A stretch of DNA of 64,000 bases from Candidatus Gastranaerophilales bacterium (lineage in GTDB: Bacteria; Cyanobacteriota; Vampirovibrionia; Gastranaerophilales; Gastranaerophilaceae). Shown here piece by piece: positions 1 through 9,124 of the stretch. A program made the position numbers and the translations under genes. The notes under the pieces were generated by a model. It searched no databases. It was not told where the DNA came from and saw nothing but the letters and a program-made list of their open reading frames with translations. The DNA lies in assembly GCA_944323725.1 (NCBI GenBank), contig CALUTP010000008.1, positions 36,108 to 100,107 on the forward strand, in the 5' to 3' direction. Within the stretch, counting starts at the first letter, position 1. The number at the start of each line of letters is the position of its first letter.

Positions 1-1134
1 TTCTATTGCATTCATTAATAGGTTATGTATAACTCTTTTTATTTCAATAAAATCTATTAATGCTGTATTCTTTTTTGTTTTATTATTAAAAACAGCTTTT
101 TGTCTTTTCTCCATCATCAAATATTTTGTTTCTTCTATGCTTTCTATTATCAAAAGATTTAATGAATGATTTTCTTTTGTGAGAATTGTTGCATTATTTT
201 CATATTTATATTTGTTTAATACATTCTCTAGCAAATTCTTTATATATTTTGAAGCTGCAATCACATCACATACAATATCTTTTTTAAACCCTTCAGTTGT
301 ACTTTCATAAGTCTTTATCAAAAGTTCTAATGCTGCTATTTCTGAATTGATAGGAGATTTTAAATCATGTGTTATCATTGCAAAAAAGGATTCTTTTCTA
401 CTGTTTATTGCATCATTCAAACACTTTGTTTTCAACGCATTAAAAATCTGAGAACGCACAACATTAATATCAAAAGGTTTTTCTATATATGCACAGGAAC
501 CTAAATCATACCCTTGAATTTTAGTTTCTGAATCTGACAGTGCTGATATAAACATTATTAAAGCATTTGAATTTAATTCTGTTTCTTTGATGATTTTAGC
601 AAGATCAAATCCTGATATTTCAGGCATCATTATATCAAGAAGAAATAAGTCAAATTTTTCTTTTTTAACAGCTTCTGCAGCGTCGTGCGGATTAATGAAA
701 GTCGAAATATTTAAACCTGATGAAGCAAGAGTCTCAGCAAGAAGTTCTACATTTTGACGGTTATCATCCACTATCATTACTTTTAACCCGTCTAACCAGC
801 TTTGACAATTACAAATAGGAGATTTTGGTTCTATTTTAATTTTTTCTTTAAAAAAATTATTGACTATTTTTTTCTCAAAAGGATAGGGGATAACTGTTTT
901 AATTCCAAATTTATTTGCAGTGAGGATTTCTTTTCTTGAAACTTTTTCTGAAGTTAACCATATTTCCAAATCTGGATTTTGTTTTTTCAAACCTTTTAAT
1001 AAATTTAAATCTTTAAAATTTGTTTTTATAATGCAAAGTTTTTTGGAGGATAAGTCTTTAACCGCATTGGCAGTTTTTATATTTTCCAAAAATACAACCT
1101 TTTTGTCGTAAGACTCATCTATTAACTTTTGCAT
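1..1134 (-). CDS. receiver-histidine kinase hybrid (3' end beyond window)
   Basis: The reading frame is open from an ATG at 1134 down to base 1 (378 codons), so the C-terminal ATP-binding part is mostly outside the window. Residues about 1-100 look like a degenerate receiver-type fold without an obvious phospho-acceptor. Residues about 115-230 are a full receiver domain: acidic pair in MIVDDN, phospho-acceptor in LLDIMMP, then FISA and the conserved lysine in EKPF. A dimerisation/H-box follows at about residue 254 (ITHDLKSPI), and the N-box begins at the edge (NLLMNAIE). No membrane segment is visible, so it should be a cytoplasmic sensor kinase of the kind usual in cyanobacteria. Its signal is unknown. 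It is divergent from dnaG. Confidence 0.85.
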   Translation of the reverse strand, partial: MQKLIDESYDKKVVFLENIKTANAVKDLSSKKLCIIKTNFKDLNLLKGLKKQNPDLEIWLTSEKVSRKEILTANKFGIKTVIPYPFEKKIVNNFFKEKIKIEPKSPICNCQSWLDGLKVMIVDDNRQNVELLAETLASSGLNISTFINPHDAAEAVKKEKFDLFLLDIMMPEISGFDLAKIIKETELNSNALIMFISALSDSETKIQGYDLGSCAYIEKPFDINVVRSQIFNALKTKCLNDAINSRKESFFAMITHDLKSPINSEIAALELLIKTYESTTEGFKKDIVCDVIAASKYIKNLLENVLNKYKYENNATILTKENHSLNLLIIESIEETKYLMMEKRQKAVFNNKTKKNTALIDFIEIKRVIHNLLMNAIE

Positions 1135-1271
1135 AATACGACAATTCTATTTATTAATTTTATTAATTCAATTACCTGACAGGGTATATTTTTTATATAT
1201 TATTTATAGGGATTTATATGTTTGTTGAAGATTATTTTTATTAATGATAATATTTTATTGCGGGTGGATAT

Positions 1272-3170
1272 ATGACAAAAACATTAGAAGAACTGGTTGC
1301 AGAAATAAAAAACCGCCTTGATATAGTTGAAGTAGTATCAGAACAGGTCATATTGAAAAAAAATGGCTCCCATTATTGGGGGTTATGTCCTTTTCATAAA
1401 GAAAAAACCCCTTCTTTTTCAGTAAATCCTCAACTTGGAATTTATAAATGTTTTGGCTGTGGAGCTGGTGGAGATGCTCTCAGGTTTATTATGCAAACAA
1501 AGGGAATTGAGTTTTTTGATTTGATTAAAGAACTTGCTGCAAGATTTAATCTTGAACTTCCAGATAATTACAAAAGAGCAGATAAATCCCGCGGACTAAG
1601 AGAAGAAATGATGAAAGCAACTCAAAAAGCTGCTGAATTTTATCATGATTTACTGTTAAATAAACATTCTAATGAAGGGGATACTGCTCTTGAATATTTA
1701 ACTAATCGTGGAATTTCCAGAGATATAATTAAAAAATTTACACTTGGTATCGCTCCAAAATCTTATACTACGCTTTATAATTTATTAAAAAAAGATTTTT
1801 CTGAAGAAATATTAGAAAAAGCAGGATTGATAGTTCCTGGCAGAGAAAGTCCCTATATAGACCGTTTTAGAAATAGAGTGATCATTCCTATACAAAATGA
1901 AAATGGAGATTATGTTGCCTTTGGAGCAAGAGCACTAGAAAAAGACCAAAGCCCAAAATATTTAAATTCATCAGATTCCATAATATATAATAAAAGTAAA
2001 CTTTTATATGGACTATATACAGCAAAAGAGGCTATAAAAGCAGAAGATGGTGTTATACTTATGGAAGGATATTTTGATGTCATTTCTGCTCAAGCTCATG
2101 GGATAGAAAATGCAGTAGCTTCTTGTGGTACAGCATTGACTTCTGACCATGTAAAACTTCTTTCTCGTTTTACAAAATCAAGAAGAATTTACCTTTCCTT
2201 TGATACTGACTCTGCTGGACAAAAGGCAACTGATAGAGGTGCTCATATTATTAAAGAAGCTTTTGAAGGATTAGGCAATATCAAACAATTTGATGAAAGT
2301 TATATATCCGCTTCAGAAGATAAATATTCCTGTGAAATACGAGTTATTTCACCACCAGAAGGGAAAGATCCTGATGAATTTATTCGTTCTGTTGGTGCTG
2401 AAAGTTATAAGAATTTTGTCAAACACGCGCCTCTTTTAATTGATTTTCAGCTAAATAATTTATTAAAAGAAAAAAATAACTATAAAACTCCACAGGAAAA
2501 AACTAAATATATTAAAATGATTATACCTGTTTTGAATGAAATAAATAATGAAATAATCCGTTCAGAATACACAAAAATGGTAGCCGATGCAATTGGAATA
2601 GATGAAATTGCACTTGAAAAAGAAATCCAAAAAATTAATTCCGTAGACAATTTAGAGGTCAACGAAGATAAGGAAATTAAAAAAATTGTTACAAAAAGTT
2701 TAACAATTTCGGAAAAAGCGCAAAAAAATTTGTTGAGTGTTTTTTTTGTACCCGACAGTCATTTTACATTTGCCCAAATCAATGAAATGATTGATAATTC
2801 GTACTTTTCCAATAAAACATTAATAAATGTAAAATCTACAATTGACAAATTAATTTGTACCGTAAATAATGTAAAGGAATTAATTGAGCAATTGTACACT
2901 GAATATATTGAAAATTCTGAAATACAGACAGTTTTAACTGACCTAATCAGTATATCAGAAGCTTTTACAAATCTGAAACCCGAAGACTTTGAATGTGCAA
3001 TTCAAGAAAATATTGCACGAATAAAACGCTGTCAATGGGAAGAAGAAAAAGAAAAAATGCGAAAATTATATAAAAATGCAGATGAAGACGAAACAGAAGC
3101 CCTAAAAATTCAGATGCAGCTTAGAGATAAGATAAATAATAAAATAAAATTGGAGAAAATGAATGACTAA
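1272..3170 (+). CDS. dnaG: DNA primase DnaG
   Basis: Primase synthesises RNA primers for both strands at the replication fork. The N-terminal CHC2 zinc finger is visible as Cys39, His42, Cys60 and Cys63 (C-x2-H-x17-C-x2-C). The TOPRIM catalytic core follows, with the acidic motif MEGYFDV near residue 264 and SFDTDSAG near residue 310. The length of 632 residues is normal. The C-terminal third, which binds the helicase, is less conserved and lysine-rich. The stop codon overlaps the start of rpoD by 8 bases, so the two are translationally coupled; this is the core of the classical macromolecular-synthesis operon, here without rpsU. A weak GGGTGG lies before the ATG. Confidence 0.98.
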   Translation: MTKTLEELVAEIKNRLDIVEVVSEQVILKKNGSHYWGLCPFHKEKTPSFSVNPQLGIYKCFGCGAGGDALRFIMQTKGIEFFDLIKELAARFNLELPDNYKRADKSRGLREEMMKATQKAAEFYHDLLLNKHSNEGDTALEYLTNRGISRDIIKKFTLGIAPKSYTTLYNLLKKDFSEEILEKAGLIVPGRESPYIDRFRNRVIIPIQNENGDYVAFGARALEKDQSPKYLNSSDSIIYNKSKLLYGLYTAKEAIKAEDGVILMEGYFDVISAQAHGIENAVASCGTALTSDHVKLLSRFTKSRRIYLSFDTDSAGQKATDRGAHIIKEAFEGLGNIKQFDESYISASEDKYSCEIRVISPPEGKDPDEFIRSVGAESYKNFVKHAPLLIDFQLNNLLKEKNNYKTPQEKTKYIKMIIPVLNEINNEIIRSEYTKMVADAIGIDEIALEKEIQKINSVDNLEVNEDKEIKKIVTKSLTISEKAQKNLLSVFFVPDSHFTFAQINEMIDNSYFSNKTLINVKSTIDKLICTVNNVKELIEQLYTEYIENSEIQTVLTDLISISEAFTNLKPEDFECAIQENIARIKRCQWEEEKEKMRKLYKNADEDETEALKIQMQLRDKINNKIKLEKMND

Positions 3171-4263
3171 AAAAAGACAACCAAACTCCTCTATCATAAG
3201 TGTTCTTGAAGAAGAAAACTTGGATTTACATGAAATTGACGAGGATTCCCCGCTTGATGCAGAAGCAGATGGTGTTAATTATATGAATATGGACATCAGT
3301 ACTGATAATATTGAAGATATCGTTACTGAAAAAATGGAACATAAAATTAATCTTGATGACATTTATATGATGAATTCAAGCGAAGAAGATTCTCAAAATG
3401 ATTTAGATGTACCAAAAGGTATTGCAGTTGATGATCCTGTAAGACTTTACTTAAGAGAAATTGGAAGAATAAAATTACTTTCTGCAAATGAAGAAATAGA
3501 ACTTGCAAGAAAAATTCTTGAAGGCGGTACTCCTGGTGCAATAGCAAAAAGAAAACTTGTTCAAGCTAACTTACGTTTGGTTGTAAGTATTGCTAAAAAA
3601 TATGTAGGTCGCGGTATGTTATTTCTTGATTTAATTCAAGAAGGCAATTTAGGTCTAATTCGTGCGGCTGAAAAATTTGATCACGAAAGAGGTTTTAAAT
3701 TTTCAACATATGCAACATGGTGGATTAGACAGGCAATTACAAGAGCTATAGCTGATCAGGCCCGTACTATTCGTATCCCTGTACATATGGTAGAAACAAT
3801 AAATAAACTTAAAAAAGTTACCCGAAGATTAGCTCAAGAGCTTTCAAGGAAACCTACCGAAGATGAATTAGCAATAGAAATGAATGTATCTATACCAAAA
3901 CTTCGTGAAATTATAAAAATTGCTCAAGAACCATTATCTCTTGAAACACCTATTGGTAAAGAAGAAGATTCCAGATTGGGTGATTTTATAGAAGATAAAG
4001 AAGCAGATGCTCCAATAAAGACAGTAGCATCAGAACTATTAAGAGAAGACTTGGCAGAAGTTCTCTGCACATTATCTCCTCGAGAAAGAGATGTTCTTAG
4101 ACTTCGTTTTGGAATGGACGATGGACGTCAAAGAACCTTAGAAGAGGTTGGCCAATTATTTGGTGTAACTCGTGAAAGAATCAGACAAATCGAAGCAAAA
4201 GCTCTAAGAAAACTTCGTCATCCAAATAGAAGTAAACGTCTTAGAGAATATGTTGAATCATAA
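3163..4263 (+). CDS. rpoD: principal sigma factor RpoD/SigA
   Basis: This is the primary sigma-70-family factor that directs RNA polymerase to housekeeping promoters. An acidic low-complexity N-terminus (about 80 residues) precedes region 1.2 ([12 protein letters not shown]). Regions 2.1-2.4 follow ([42 protein letters not shown]), then region 3, and region 4.2 with the -35-recognising helix-turn-helix ([19 protein letters not shown]) close to the C-terminus. At 366 residues it lacks the long non-conserved insert of proteobacterial RpoD. It overlaps dnaG by 8 bases and is followed at once by a strong terminator. The TTGACA/TATAAT promoters seen across the window fit this factor. Confidence 0.98.
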   Translation: MTKKRQPNSSIISVLEEENLDLHEIDEDSPLDAEADGVNYMNMDISTDNIEDIVTEKMEHKINLDDIYMMNSSEEDSQNDLDVPKGIAVDDPVRLYLREIGRIKLLSANEEIELARKILEGGTPGAIAKRKLVQANLRLVVSIAKKYVGRGMLFLDLIQEGNLGLIRAAEKFDHERGFKFSTYATWWIRQAITRAIADQARTIRIPVHMVETINKLKKVTRRLAQELSRKPTEDELAIEMNVSIPKLREIIKIAQEPLSLETPIGKEEDSRLGDFIEDKEADAPIKTVASELLREDLAEVLCTLSPRERDVLRLRFGMDDGRQRTLEEVGQLFGVTRERIRQIEAKALRKLRHPNRSKRLREYVES

Positions 4264-4283
4264 TTTTTTTAATTATTTATTTG

Positions 4284-4310
4284 AAAAGCTCCCAAATTGG
4301 GAGCTTTTTT
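4284..4310 (+). terminator. rho-independent terminator of dnaG-rpoD
   Basis: A 12-bp perfect inverted repeat (AAAAGCTCCCAA and its complement, 4284-4295 and 4297-4308) ends in a T run just after the rpoD stop. The A run on its left arm gives a T run on the other strand, so it may also stop transcription of the minus-strand gene that ends at 4309. Confidence 0.9.
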
Positions 4311-4833
4311 ACTTTTTATCACCTTTTGTTTTATCTTTCCAATCTAAATCGTTACAATGGAGGTAATCCATATTACTATTGTATATTACCCAAGCTGTAC
4401 ACCATCTTCCTTGATTATCTTTTTCCTTTCCTGAGATATTTCTTGTATCACAATAGTCATTAAATACATAATTCTTATCATTTTCCATTCCTCTTGGAAC
4501 AAAACCATTCATTCCAAAATAAAAATTAAAAACATCCTTTCCTAATTTCATTTCTTTACTAGGAAATACCACCAAAAAATCTCCGCAAAAAGAGTCTTTA
4601 TTACAGTCTTCATAACTTATCCTACCAAATTTAGCAACAAAAGCTGGAATATCCCTTGATACAATAAATATGATAGAAAGAGCAGTAGGTAATCCTACAT
4701 TATTTACTATTATTTCAATAGCAAAAGCTCTTGATGTAGATTTAAATACTTTAATTCCACTAAAATAATATTTTAATATCTGTAAATTCGAAAAAGAAAG
4801 TCTCGTCAATTGACAAGACTTATAAATATACAT
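4309..4833 (-). CDS. pilin-like C-terminal domain protein, possibly a 5'-truncated prepilin
   Basis: This 174-residue protein has no recognised function. Its last 90 residues (FPSKEMKLGKDVFNFYFG, then GRWCTAWVIYNSNMDYLHC and LDW) look to me like the C-terminal domain of the cysteine-containing prepilin-like proteins common in Gastranaerophilales. The usual N-terminal methylation leader (GFTLAEVLITLGIIG type) is missing, and I do not find it in any frame upstream. The first 80 residues are not recognisable. A consensus promoter lies directly upstream, so the gene may still be expressed, or a promoter may have been fused to a gene remnant. It ends against the rpoD terminator. Confidence 0.5.
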   Translation of the reverse strand: MYIYKSCQLTRLSFSNLQILKYYFSGIKVFKSTSRAFAIEIIVNNVGLPTALSIIFIVSRDIPAFVAKFGRISYEDCNKDSFCGDFLVVFPSKEMKLGKDVFNFYFGMNGFVPRGMENDKNYVFNDYCDTRNISGKEKDNQGRWCTAWVIYNSNMDYLHCNDLDWKDKTKGDKK

Positions 4834-4846
4834 TTACCCCACATAT

Positions 4847-4875
4847 GTTATATCATAAAACCAAATTTTTGTCAA
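4847..4875 (-). promoter_or_regulatory. sigma-70 promoter of the pilin-like fragment
   Basis: TTGACA (4875-4870) and TATAAC (4852-4847) are separated by exactly 17 bases on the minus strand. The ATG lies 13 bases beyond the -10 box, with a GGGG just before it, so the leader is only a few bases long. Confidence 0.75.
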
Positions 4876-4911
4876 GTTATATGAAATGTAAAATTCTTGA
4901 CTTAATAATAT

Positions 4912-5250
4912 TGTAGAAAACTCTGTTCAAAACAGTAGAAAACTTTTTTGTTTTCTACTGTTTTTTTTTTAAATTAATTTATTTATTTTTCTCTGTAGAA
5001 AACAACAGAAAGTTTTCTACTGTTTTTCTACATATGAATTTTATTATATATCAATAGTTTCAGAGAGTTTTCTACAAATAATTTATACTTATTATTACTA
5101 TTATTTATTTATATAATATTATATTTAATATATTTATAAAGAAATAGCTGTTCAAAACATATTTTTTATATTTATTTCATTGAGTAATAATTTATAAGTA
5201 AAAATTTGTTTATATATAGTTTTTTTGGAAAAATTTTTATTTTAGAATAA
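4912..5250. other. candidate chromosomal replication origin (oriC) beside dnaN
   Basis: This 438-base gap without genes carries seven copies of the 9-mer TTTTCTAC(A/T) in both orientations. They lie at 4912-4920, 4934-4942, 4951-4959, 4994-5002, 5013-5021, 5024-5032 and 5068-5076. The motif differs from the cyanobacterial DnaA box TTTTCCACA by one base in its best copies. Copies two and three form a perfect 15-bp inverted repeat (4929-4943 with 4950-4964, loop of six T), and copies four and five pair similarly. From about 5077 to 5250 the sequence is almost pure A+T, as expected of an unwinding element. An 11-mer, TGTTCAAAACA, occurs at 4924-4934 and again at 5149-5159. The region directly precedes dnaN, as in several cyanobacterial origins. 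No DnaA footprint or skew was computed. Confidence 0.6.
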
Positions 5251-5271
5251 AAATAATAAAAGGAGTAAGGG

Positions 5272-6393
5272 ATGAAATTTGTAATTAAAAAGGAAGATTT
5301 GTACAATGGCATAAAAATAGTAGAAAGAGCAACTAGTGTGAGAGCACTACAGCCAGTTTTATTAAATATATTAATAGAAACTATTAATAACAGTACAATA
5401 AAACTTGTTGCTACAGATTTGGATTTGACTGTAATAGCAGAAGTTGATGCTCAGGTAGAAGAAGAAGGAAAAATTACATTACCTTCAAAAACACTGAATG
5501 AGATAGTATCAAAGCTTGGTGATAAATTAATTACATTTGAAATGCTAGAAGATTCAAATTCTGTAAATATAACATGTCAAAATTCTAAATTTGATATAAT
5601 AGGAATTTCTGCATCAGAATTTCCTCCAGAAGTCTATAATATAGAAACCAACGAGGAAGAAAGTTTTGAAATAGAAGTAAAACCATTAACAAAAGCAGTA
5701 AGACAGGCAGGATTTGCAGCTGCAAGTTATGAAACAAGTAATCTATTATCAGGTATTGTATTAGATATTCAAGGCGAAGTATTAGAGATTGCATCTACAG
5801 ATGGTAATAGGCTAGCTAGAGTTAGAGAAACAATAAAAAATAAAGAAAACAAATCAAAACAATTAATTATTCCATCAAAAACATTAAATGAATTTATAAA
5901 AATGTCATCATTCATAGAAGAGGATTCTGTGAAAGTATATACTGAAAAAACAAAAATAATAATAAAATCAGAAAAAACAACAACAATTTCAAGATTATTA
6001 GAAGGTCAATTTCCGAAATATAATCAGTTGATACCATCAGAAAGTCCAAAAGTAGCTGCAGTAAATGTCTCTCAGTTAATTTCAGCATTAGAACGAGTAT
6101 CAATTATGGTAAACGAAAAAACAAGTATAGTAAAAATGGAATTTTCACAAAATACATTAAAATTAATGGCAGATACTCCTGATTCAGGAAAATCCGAAGA
6201 AGAATTAGCAATAAACTATAGTGCAGAAGATTTAACTATTGCTTTTAATTATAAATTTGTACTAGAAGCATTGAAAAATATAGATTGCGAAGAAGTAAAT
6301 ATTGGTCTAAATACACCATTATCAGCAACAGTATTAAGACCAAACAGCGAAGAAGATTTTGTTTGTTTGATAATGCCGGTTCAAATCAGATAG
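5272..6393 (+). CDS. dnaN: DNA polymerase III beta subunit (sliding clamp)
   Basis: The ring-shaped clamp tethers DNA polymerase III to the template. The 373-residue length and the three repeated clamp domains fit the family. Family-typical stretches are visible: KTLNEIVSKLG, the SNLLSGIVLDIQGEVLEIASTDGNRLA region, SKTLNEF, EGQFPKYNQLIP in the third domain, and the C-terminal sequence ending in CLIMPVQIR. The start is set by AAGGAG eight bases before the ATG. It stands alone, without dnaA or recF, next to the repeat-rich candidate origin, and ends at its own terminator. Confidence 0.98.
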   Translation: MKFVIKKEDLYNGIKIVERATSVRALQPVLLNILIETINNSTIKLVATDLDLTVIAEVDAQVEEEGKITLPSKTLNEIVSKLGDKLITFEMLEDSNSVNITCQNSKFDIIGISASEFPPEVYNIETNEEESFEIEVKPLTKAVRQAGFAAASYETSNLLSGIVLDIQGEVLEIASTDGNRLARVRETIKNKENKSKQLIIPSKTLNEFIKMSSFIEEDSVKVYTEKTKIIIKSEKTTTISRLLEGQFPKYNQLIPSESPKVAAVNVSQLISALERVSIMVNEKTSIVKMEFSQNTLKLMADTPDSGKSEEELAINYSAEDLTIAFNYKFVLEALKNIDCEEVNIGLNTPLSATVLRPNSEEDFVCLIMPVQIR

Positions 6394-6438
6394 TAAAGAT
6401 TTGTTACAGAAAAAATAATTATTGAAATTTAATATTTA

Positions 6439-6473
6439 AAAAAACTTCATGTAAATATGCGTGAAGTTTTTTT
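6439..6473 (+). terminator. terminator of dnaN
   Basis: AAAAAACTTCA (6439-6449) pairs with TGAAGTTTTTT (6462-6472) across a 12-base loop, followed by more T. It separates dnaN from the next gene, so that gene needs its own promoter. Confidence 0.75.
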
Positions 6474-6491
6474 ATAAAGAGAGGCTTAATT

Positions 6492-7436
6492 ATGAGTTTA
6501 GATGGTATAAACACAACAAATGGACTAAATGCAGGTACTGCACAAACATCAGGTTCATCTAAAAAAAATCAACAACAAGTTTCCATATTTGGAGATAAAA
6601 ATAATAACGGGATAGTGGATAAAAACGATTTTGCAGATGAAAAAACTGCACAAATAGCTCAAGAAAAAGGGCTAATTGGCAGAAAATGGGAATCCGTAAA
6701 AGAATCAATAGCAAAACTTATTAATACAAATGCAAAAGAAAAAGGTTTAACAAGTGAAACAAGATACAATGAAGCAACGAAAGAAAATTATAAAGCCGAT
6801 ATAAAGAACGGACAAGAAATAAAAAGAACATACTATAAGGCAGATGGAAGTATAGATGAAATTATAAATCTTGATTATGATGAAAATGGAAATATATCAT
6901 CGAAAGTATCTGTAAATGCTGATGGAAATTTGAAACATGCTTACAATTATAAGGATAATGAAATAGATAATTTTGTAGGCTATGACGATAAAGGTAATAT
7001 GAATTTGTATATTGAATATGAAAATGGTAAATCAGTCAGAGCAACCGGTTATAATGACGGATATATAGTCAATGAAGAATATGACGCAAATGAAAATTTA
7101 AAAAATCGAACCATTTCATATACTGGAGATATTCCAAGTTATGATGATGGTAATATGGCAGAAATATCCAAAACAATGAATGATGCACGTAATAAACTTC
7201 CGGTAGGCGGAAAAGAAGGTTCAGAGGCCTTTGATGAAGTTATTTCAAAAATATTTGGCGATAACTTAAAGTCAATAGATACAATGAGAGACGGCGGATC
7301 CTTAGAAATAAGATTAAATGATGGAAGTATGATTTATATGGATAATCAATTTTTGGTTGGAGATGGCAGTTTGACGATTACAAAGCCTGACGGAACAAAA
7401 GAAAAATATTCAAGTGAAGGACAAAAAATTGAGTAA
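6492..7436 (+). CDS. EF-hand-like / YD-repeat-like hydrophilic protein
   Basis: The function is unknown. The 314-residue protein has no signal peptide or membrane segment. After a low-complexity Ser/Gly/Gln N-terminus there is an EF-hand-like loop (GDKNNNGIVDKNDF, residues about 35-48) of the D-x-[DN]-x-G type that binds calcium in known families. The middle (about 100-215) consists of tyrosine- and glycine-rich beta units such as YDENGNISSKVSVNADGN, which recall YD/Rhs-type repeats. The C-terminal part ends in short beta hairpins (DGSLTITKPDGTKEKY). It shares the EF-hand plus repeat design with the giant protein at 13983-20237 and the repeats with 59569-60867. The start has GAGAGG upstream. 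Confidence 0.6.
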   Translation: MSLDGINTTNGLNAGTAQTSGSSKKNQQQVSIFGDKNNNGIVDKNDFADEKTAQIAQEKGLIGRKWESVKESIAKLINTNAKEKGLTSETRYNEATKENYKADIKNGQEIKRTYYKADGSIDEIINLDYDENGNISSKVSVNADGNLKHAYNYKDNEIDNFVGYDDKGNMNLYIEYENGKSVRATGYNDGYIVNEEYDANENLKNRTISYTGDIPSYDDGNMAEISKTMNDARNKLPVGGKEGSEAFDEVISKIFGDNLKSIDTMRDGGSLEIRLNDGSMIYMDNQFLVGDGSLTITKPDGTKEKYSSEGQKIE

Positions 7437-7445
7437 ATAAAAATT

Positions 7446-7474
7446 AAAAGCGGACAATATATTTGTCCGCTTTT
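7446..7474. terminator. bidirectional terminator between convergent genes
   Basis: AAAAGCGGACAA (7446-7457) pairs perfectly with TTGTCCGCTTTT (7463-7474) across a 5-base loop. The A/T runs on both sides let it serve the plus-strand gene ending at 7436 and metG ending at 7511. Confidence 0.9.
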
Positions 7475-7510
7475 AAAATAAACAATATAACCAAATAAAA
7501 AATAATAAAT

Positions 7511-9082
7511 TTATATTTTAGCAGATTTATCAGCTAACTCAGAGTCCACACGAAGGAATACAGGTGAGATATCTTCTTTTGATATAAGTTTACCTTCATT
7601 AATGTTATCAGCTGTTAAATCGTCTAATTTTGTATCCAAATTGAATGATAATTGTTTAGCCATAGATTTAGCAATATTTGGACAATATGGATAAATAAGA
7701 GCTGATACAATGCACATAATTTCTAATACAGTAGTAATCACTTGTGCACATTCATCCATTTTGCCTTCTTTTGCTAATGTCCAAGGCGCATTATCAGTGA
7801 CAAATTTATTTGTCATATCAACGATACCAATAATTTCTTGAGCAGCTTCAGCAACTTCAAAATGGTTGAAGTGGTTTTCTACAATTTTAACGGTACCCAA
7901 AGCTTTTTTAGTTAATTCAACAGCACCATCAACAAGTGATAAGTTTTTAGGTTGAACAACTCCGTCAAAATATTTTACTAACATTGATAAAGTTCTGTTT
8001 AAAAGATTTCCCATACTATTTGCGAGATGAGCGTTAACTTTTTCTTTAAAGTCATCATCGGAATAGTTTCCGTCACGTCCGCAAGGAGCAGAAGTTGCCA
8101 TGTAATATCTGAAAGCATCAGGCTCTTTAAGTTCAAAAGTTTCAAGAACAGACGTTGGAGAAATTACGTTGCCTAATGATTTTGACATTTTTGTTTCATC
8201 AATAGTAATCCAGCCGTGAGCAAGAATATGTTTAGGTAATGGCAAATCCAAAGCAAGCAAGAATGCAGGCCAATAGATACTATGAAATTTCAAAATATCT
8301 TTACCAATAACCTGAACATCTGCTGGCCAGTATTTGTTAAATTCACCAGAATTGCTTTCTGTATCATAACCTAAAGCAGTGATATAATTTGATAGAGCAT
8401 CAATCCATACATAAATAGATTGTTCATCATCCTCAAGAACGTCAATACCCCATTGAACATTTGATTTTGCTCTTGATACAGATATATCTTGAATATCTTC
8501 AAGTTGATTAAGTACTTCATTTGCTCTAAATGATGGGATAATAAAATCAGGATTATCTTTTATGTGTTTAATAATAGCATCTTTATATTTTGTTAGTTTA
8601 AAGAAGTAATTTTCTTCGCTTACAACTTCTGGTTTTTTCAAGTGATCAGGACAAAGACCATCTTCTGTTAAATCTTTAGGATTAAGGAAACATTCACAAC
8701 CTGTGCAATATAGGCCTTCATAAGAATGTTTATAAATATCACCTTTTTCAACTAATTTTTTAAAGATTTTTTGAACAGCTTTTTCGTGATAATCGTCAGT
8801 TGTTCTTATAAACTTTGAATAATCTATATCAAGAGCTTTCCAAGCATCTTTAAATTTTTGAGCATTTTCGTCGCATAATTCTTTTGGAGTCAAACCCTTA
8901 GAAGCGGCAGTTTTTTGAATTTTTATACCATGTTCATCAGTACCAGTTAAAAAGAACATATCATCAGTTCTTTGAGAAAAATGTCTAGCGATAATATCAG
9001 TTAATATTTTTTCATAAGCATGTCCAATATGCGGAGCACCGTTTACATAATCAATTGCTGTTGTTAAATAAAATTTATCCAT
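7511..9082 (-). CDS. metG: methionyl-tRNA synthetase
   Basis: This class I synthetase charges tRNA-Met. The HIGH-type signature is at residues 18-21 (APHIGHAY). A zinc-binding cysteine cluster follows (CTGCECFLNPKDL ... CPDH), and the KMSKS loop (DETKMSKSLGN) is near residue 300. The C-terminal EMAP/tRNA-binding domain of some MetG proteins is absent, giving 523 residues. I chose the start at 9082 because AGAGGAACTAAGA directly precedes that ATG. An upstream in-frame ATG at 9118 would add 12 residues without a ribosome-binding site. It lies downstream of the membrane glycosyltransferase gene in the same orientation. Confidence 0.97.
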   Translation of the reverse strand: MDKFYLTTAIDYVNGAPHIGHAYEKILTDIIARHFSQRTDDMFFLTGTDEHGIKIQKTAASKGLTPKELCDENAQKFKDAWKALDIDYSKFIRTTDDYHEKAVQKIFKKLVEKGDIYKHSYEGLYCTGCECFLNPKDLTEDGLCPDHLKKPEVVSEENYFFKLTKYKDAIIKHIKDNPDFIIPSFRANEVLNQLEDIQDISVSRAKSNVQWGIDVLEDDEQSIYVWIDALSNYITALGYDTESNSGEFNKYWPADVQVIGKDILKFHSIYWPAFLLALDLPLPKHILAHGWITIDETKMSKSLGNVISPTSVLETFELKEPDAFRYYMATSAPCGRDGNYSDDDFKEKVNAHLANSMGNLLNRTLSMLVKYFDGVVQPKNLSLVDGAVELTKKALGTVKIVENHFNHFEVAEAAQEIIGIVDMTNKFVTDNAPWTLAKEGKMDECAQVITTVLEIMCIVSALIYPYCPNIAKSMAKQLSFNLDTKLDDLTADNINEGKLISKEDISPVFLRVDSELADKSAKI

Positions 9083-9124
9083 TCTTAGTTCCTCTTTTTT
9101 ATATAAAAATTTTATCACGAAATA

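Noticed and set aside
920..1111. Plus-strand 63-codon frame
   Set aside because: It lies antisense within the receiver-kinase coding sequence, which has clear domain motifs.
4929..4970. 15-bp stem followed by a T run as a rho-independent terminator
   Set aside because: The stem is almost entirely A-T and built of the 9-mer boxes, and no gene ends nearby on that strand; origin repeats explain it better.
4912..5076. Repeated TTTTCTAC motifs as a CRISPR array
   Set aside because: Repeats are only 9 bases, in both orientations, at irregular spacing, and no cas genes are present.
7511..9082. T-box or other riboswitch upstream of metG, hisS or bioB
   Set aside because: hisS and bioB have no or very short leaders, and no T-box or SAM-type conserved core is visible upstream of metG.
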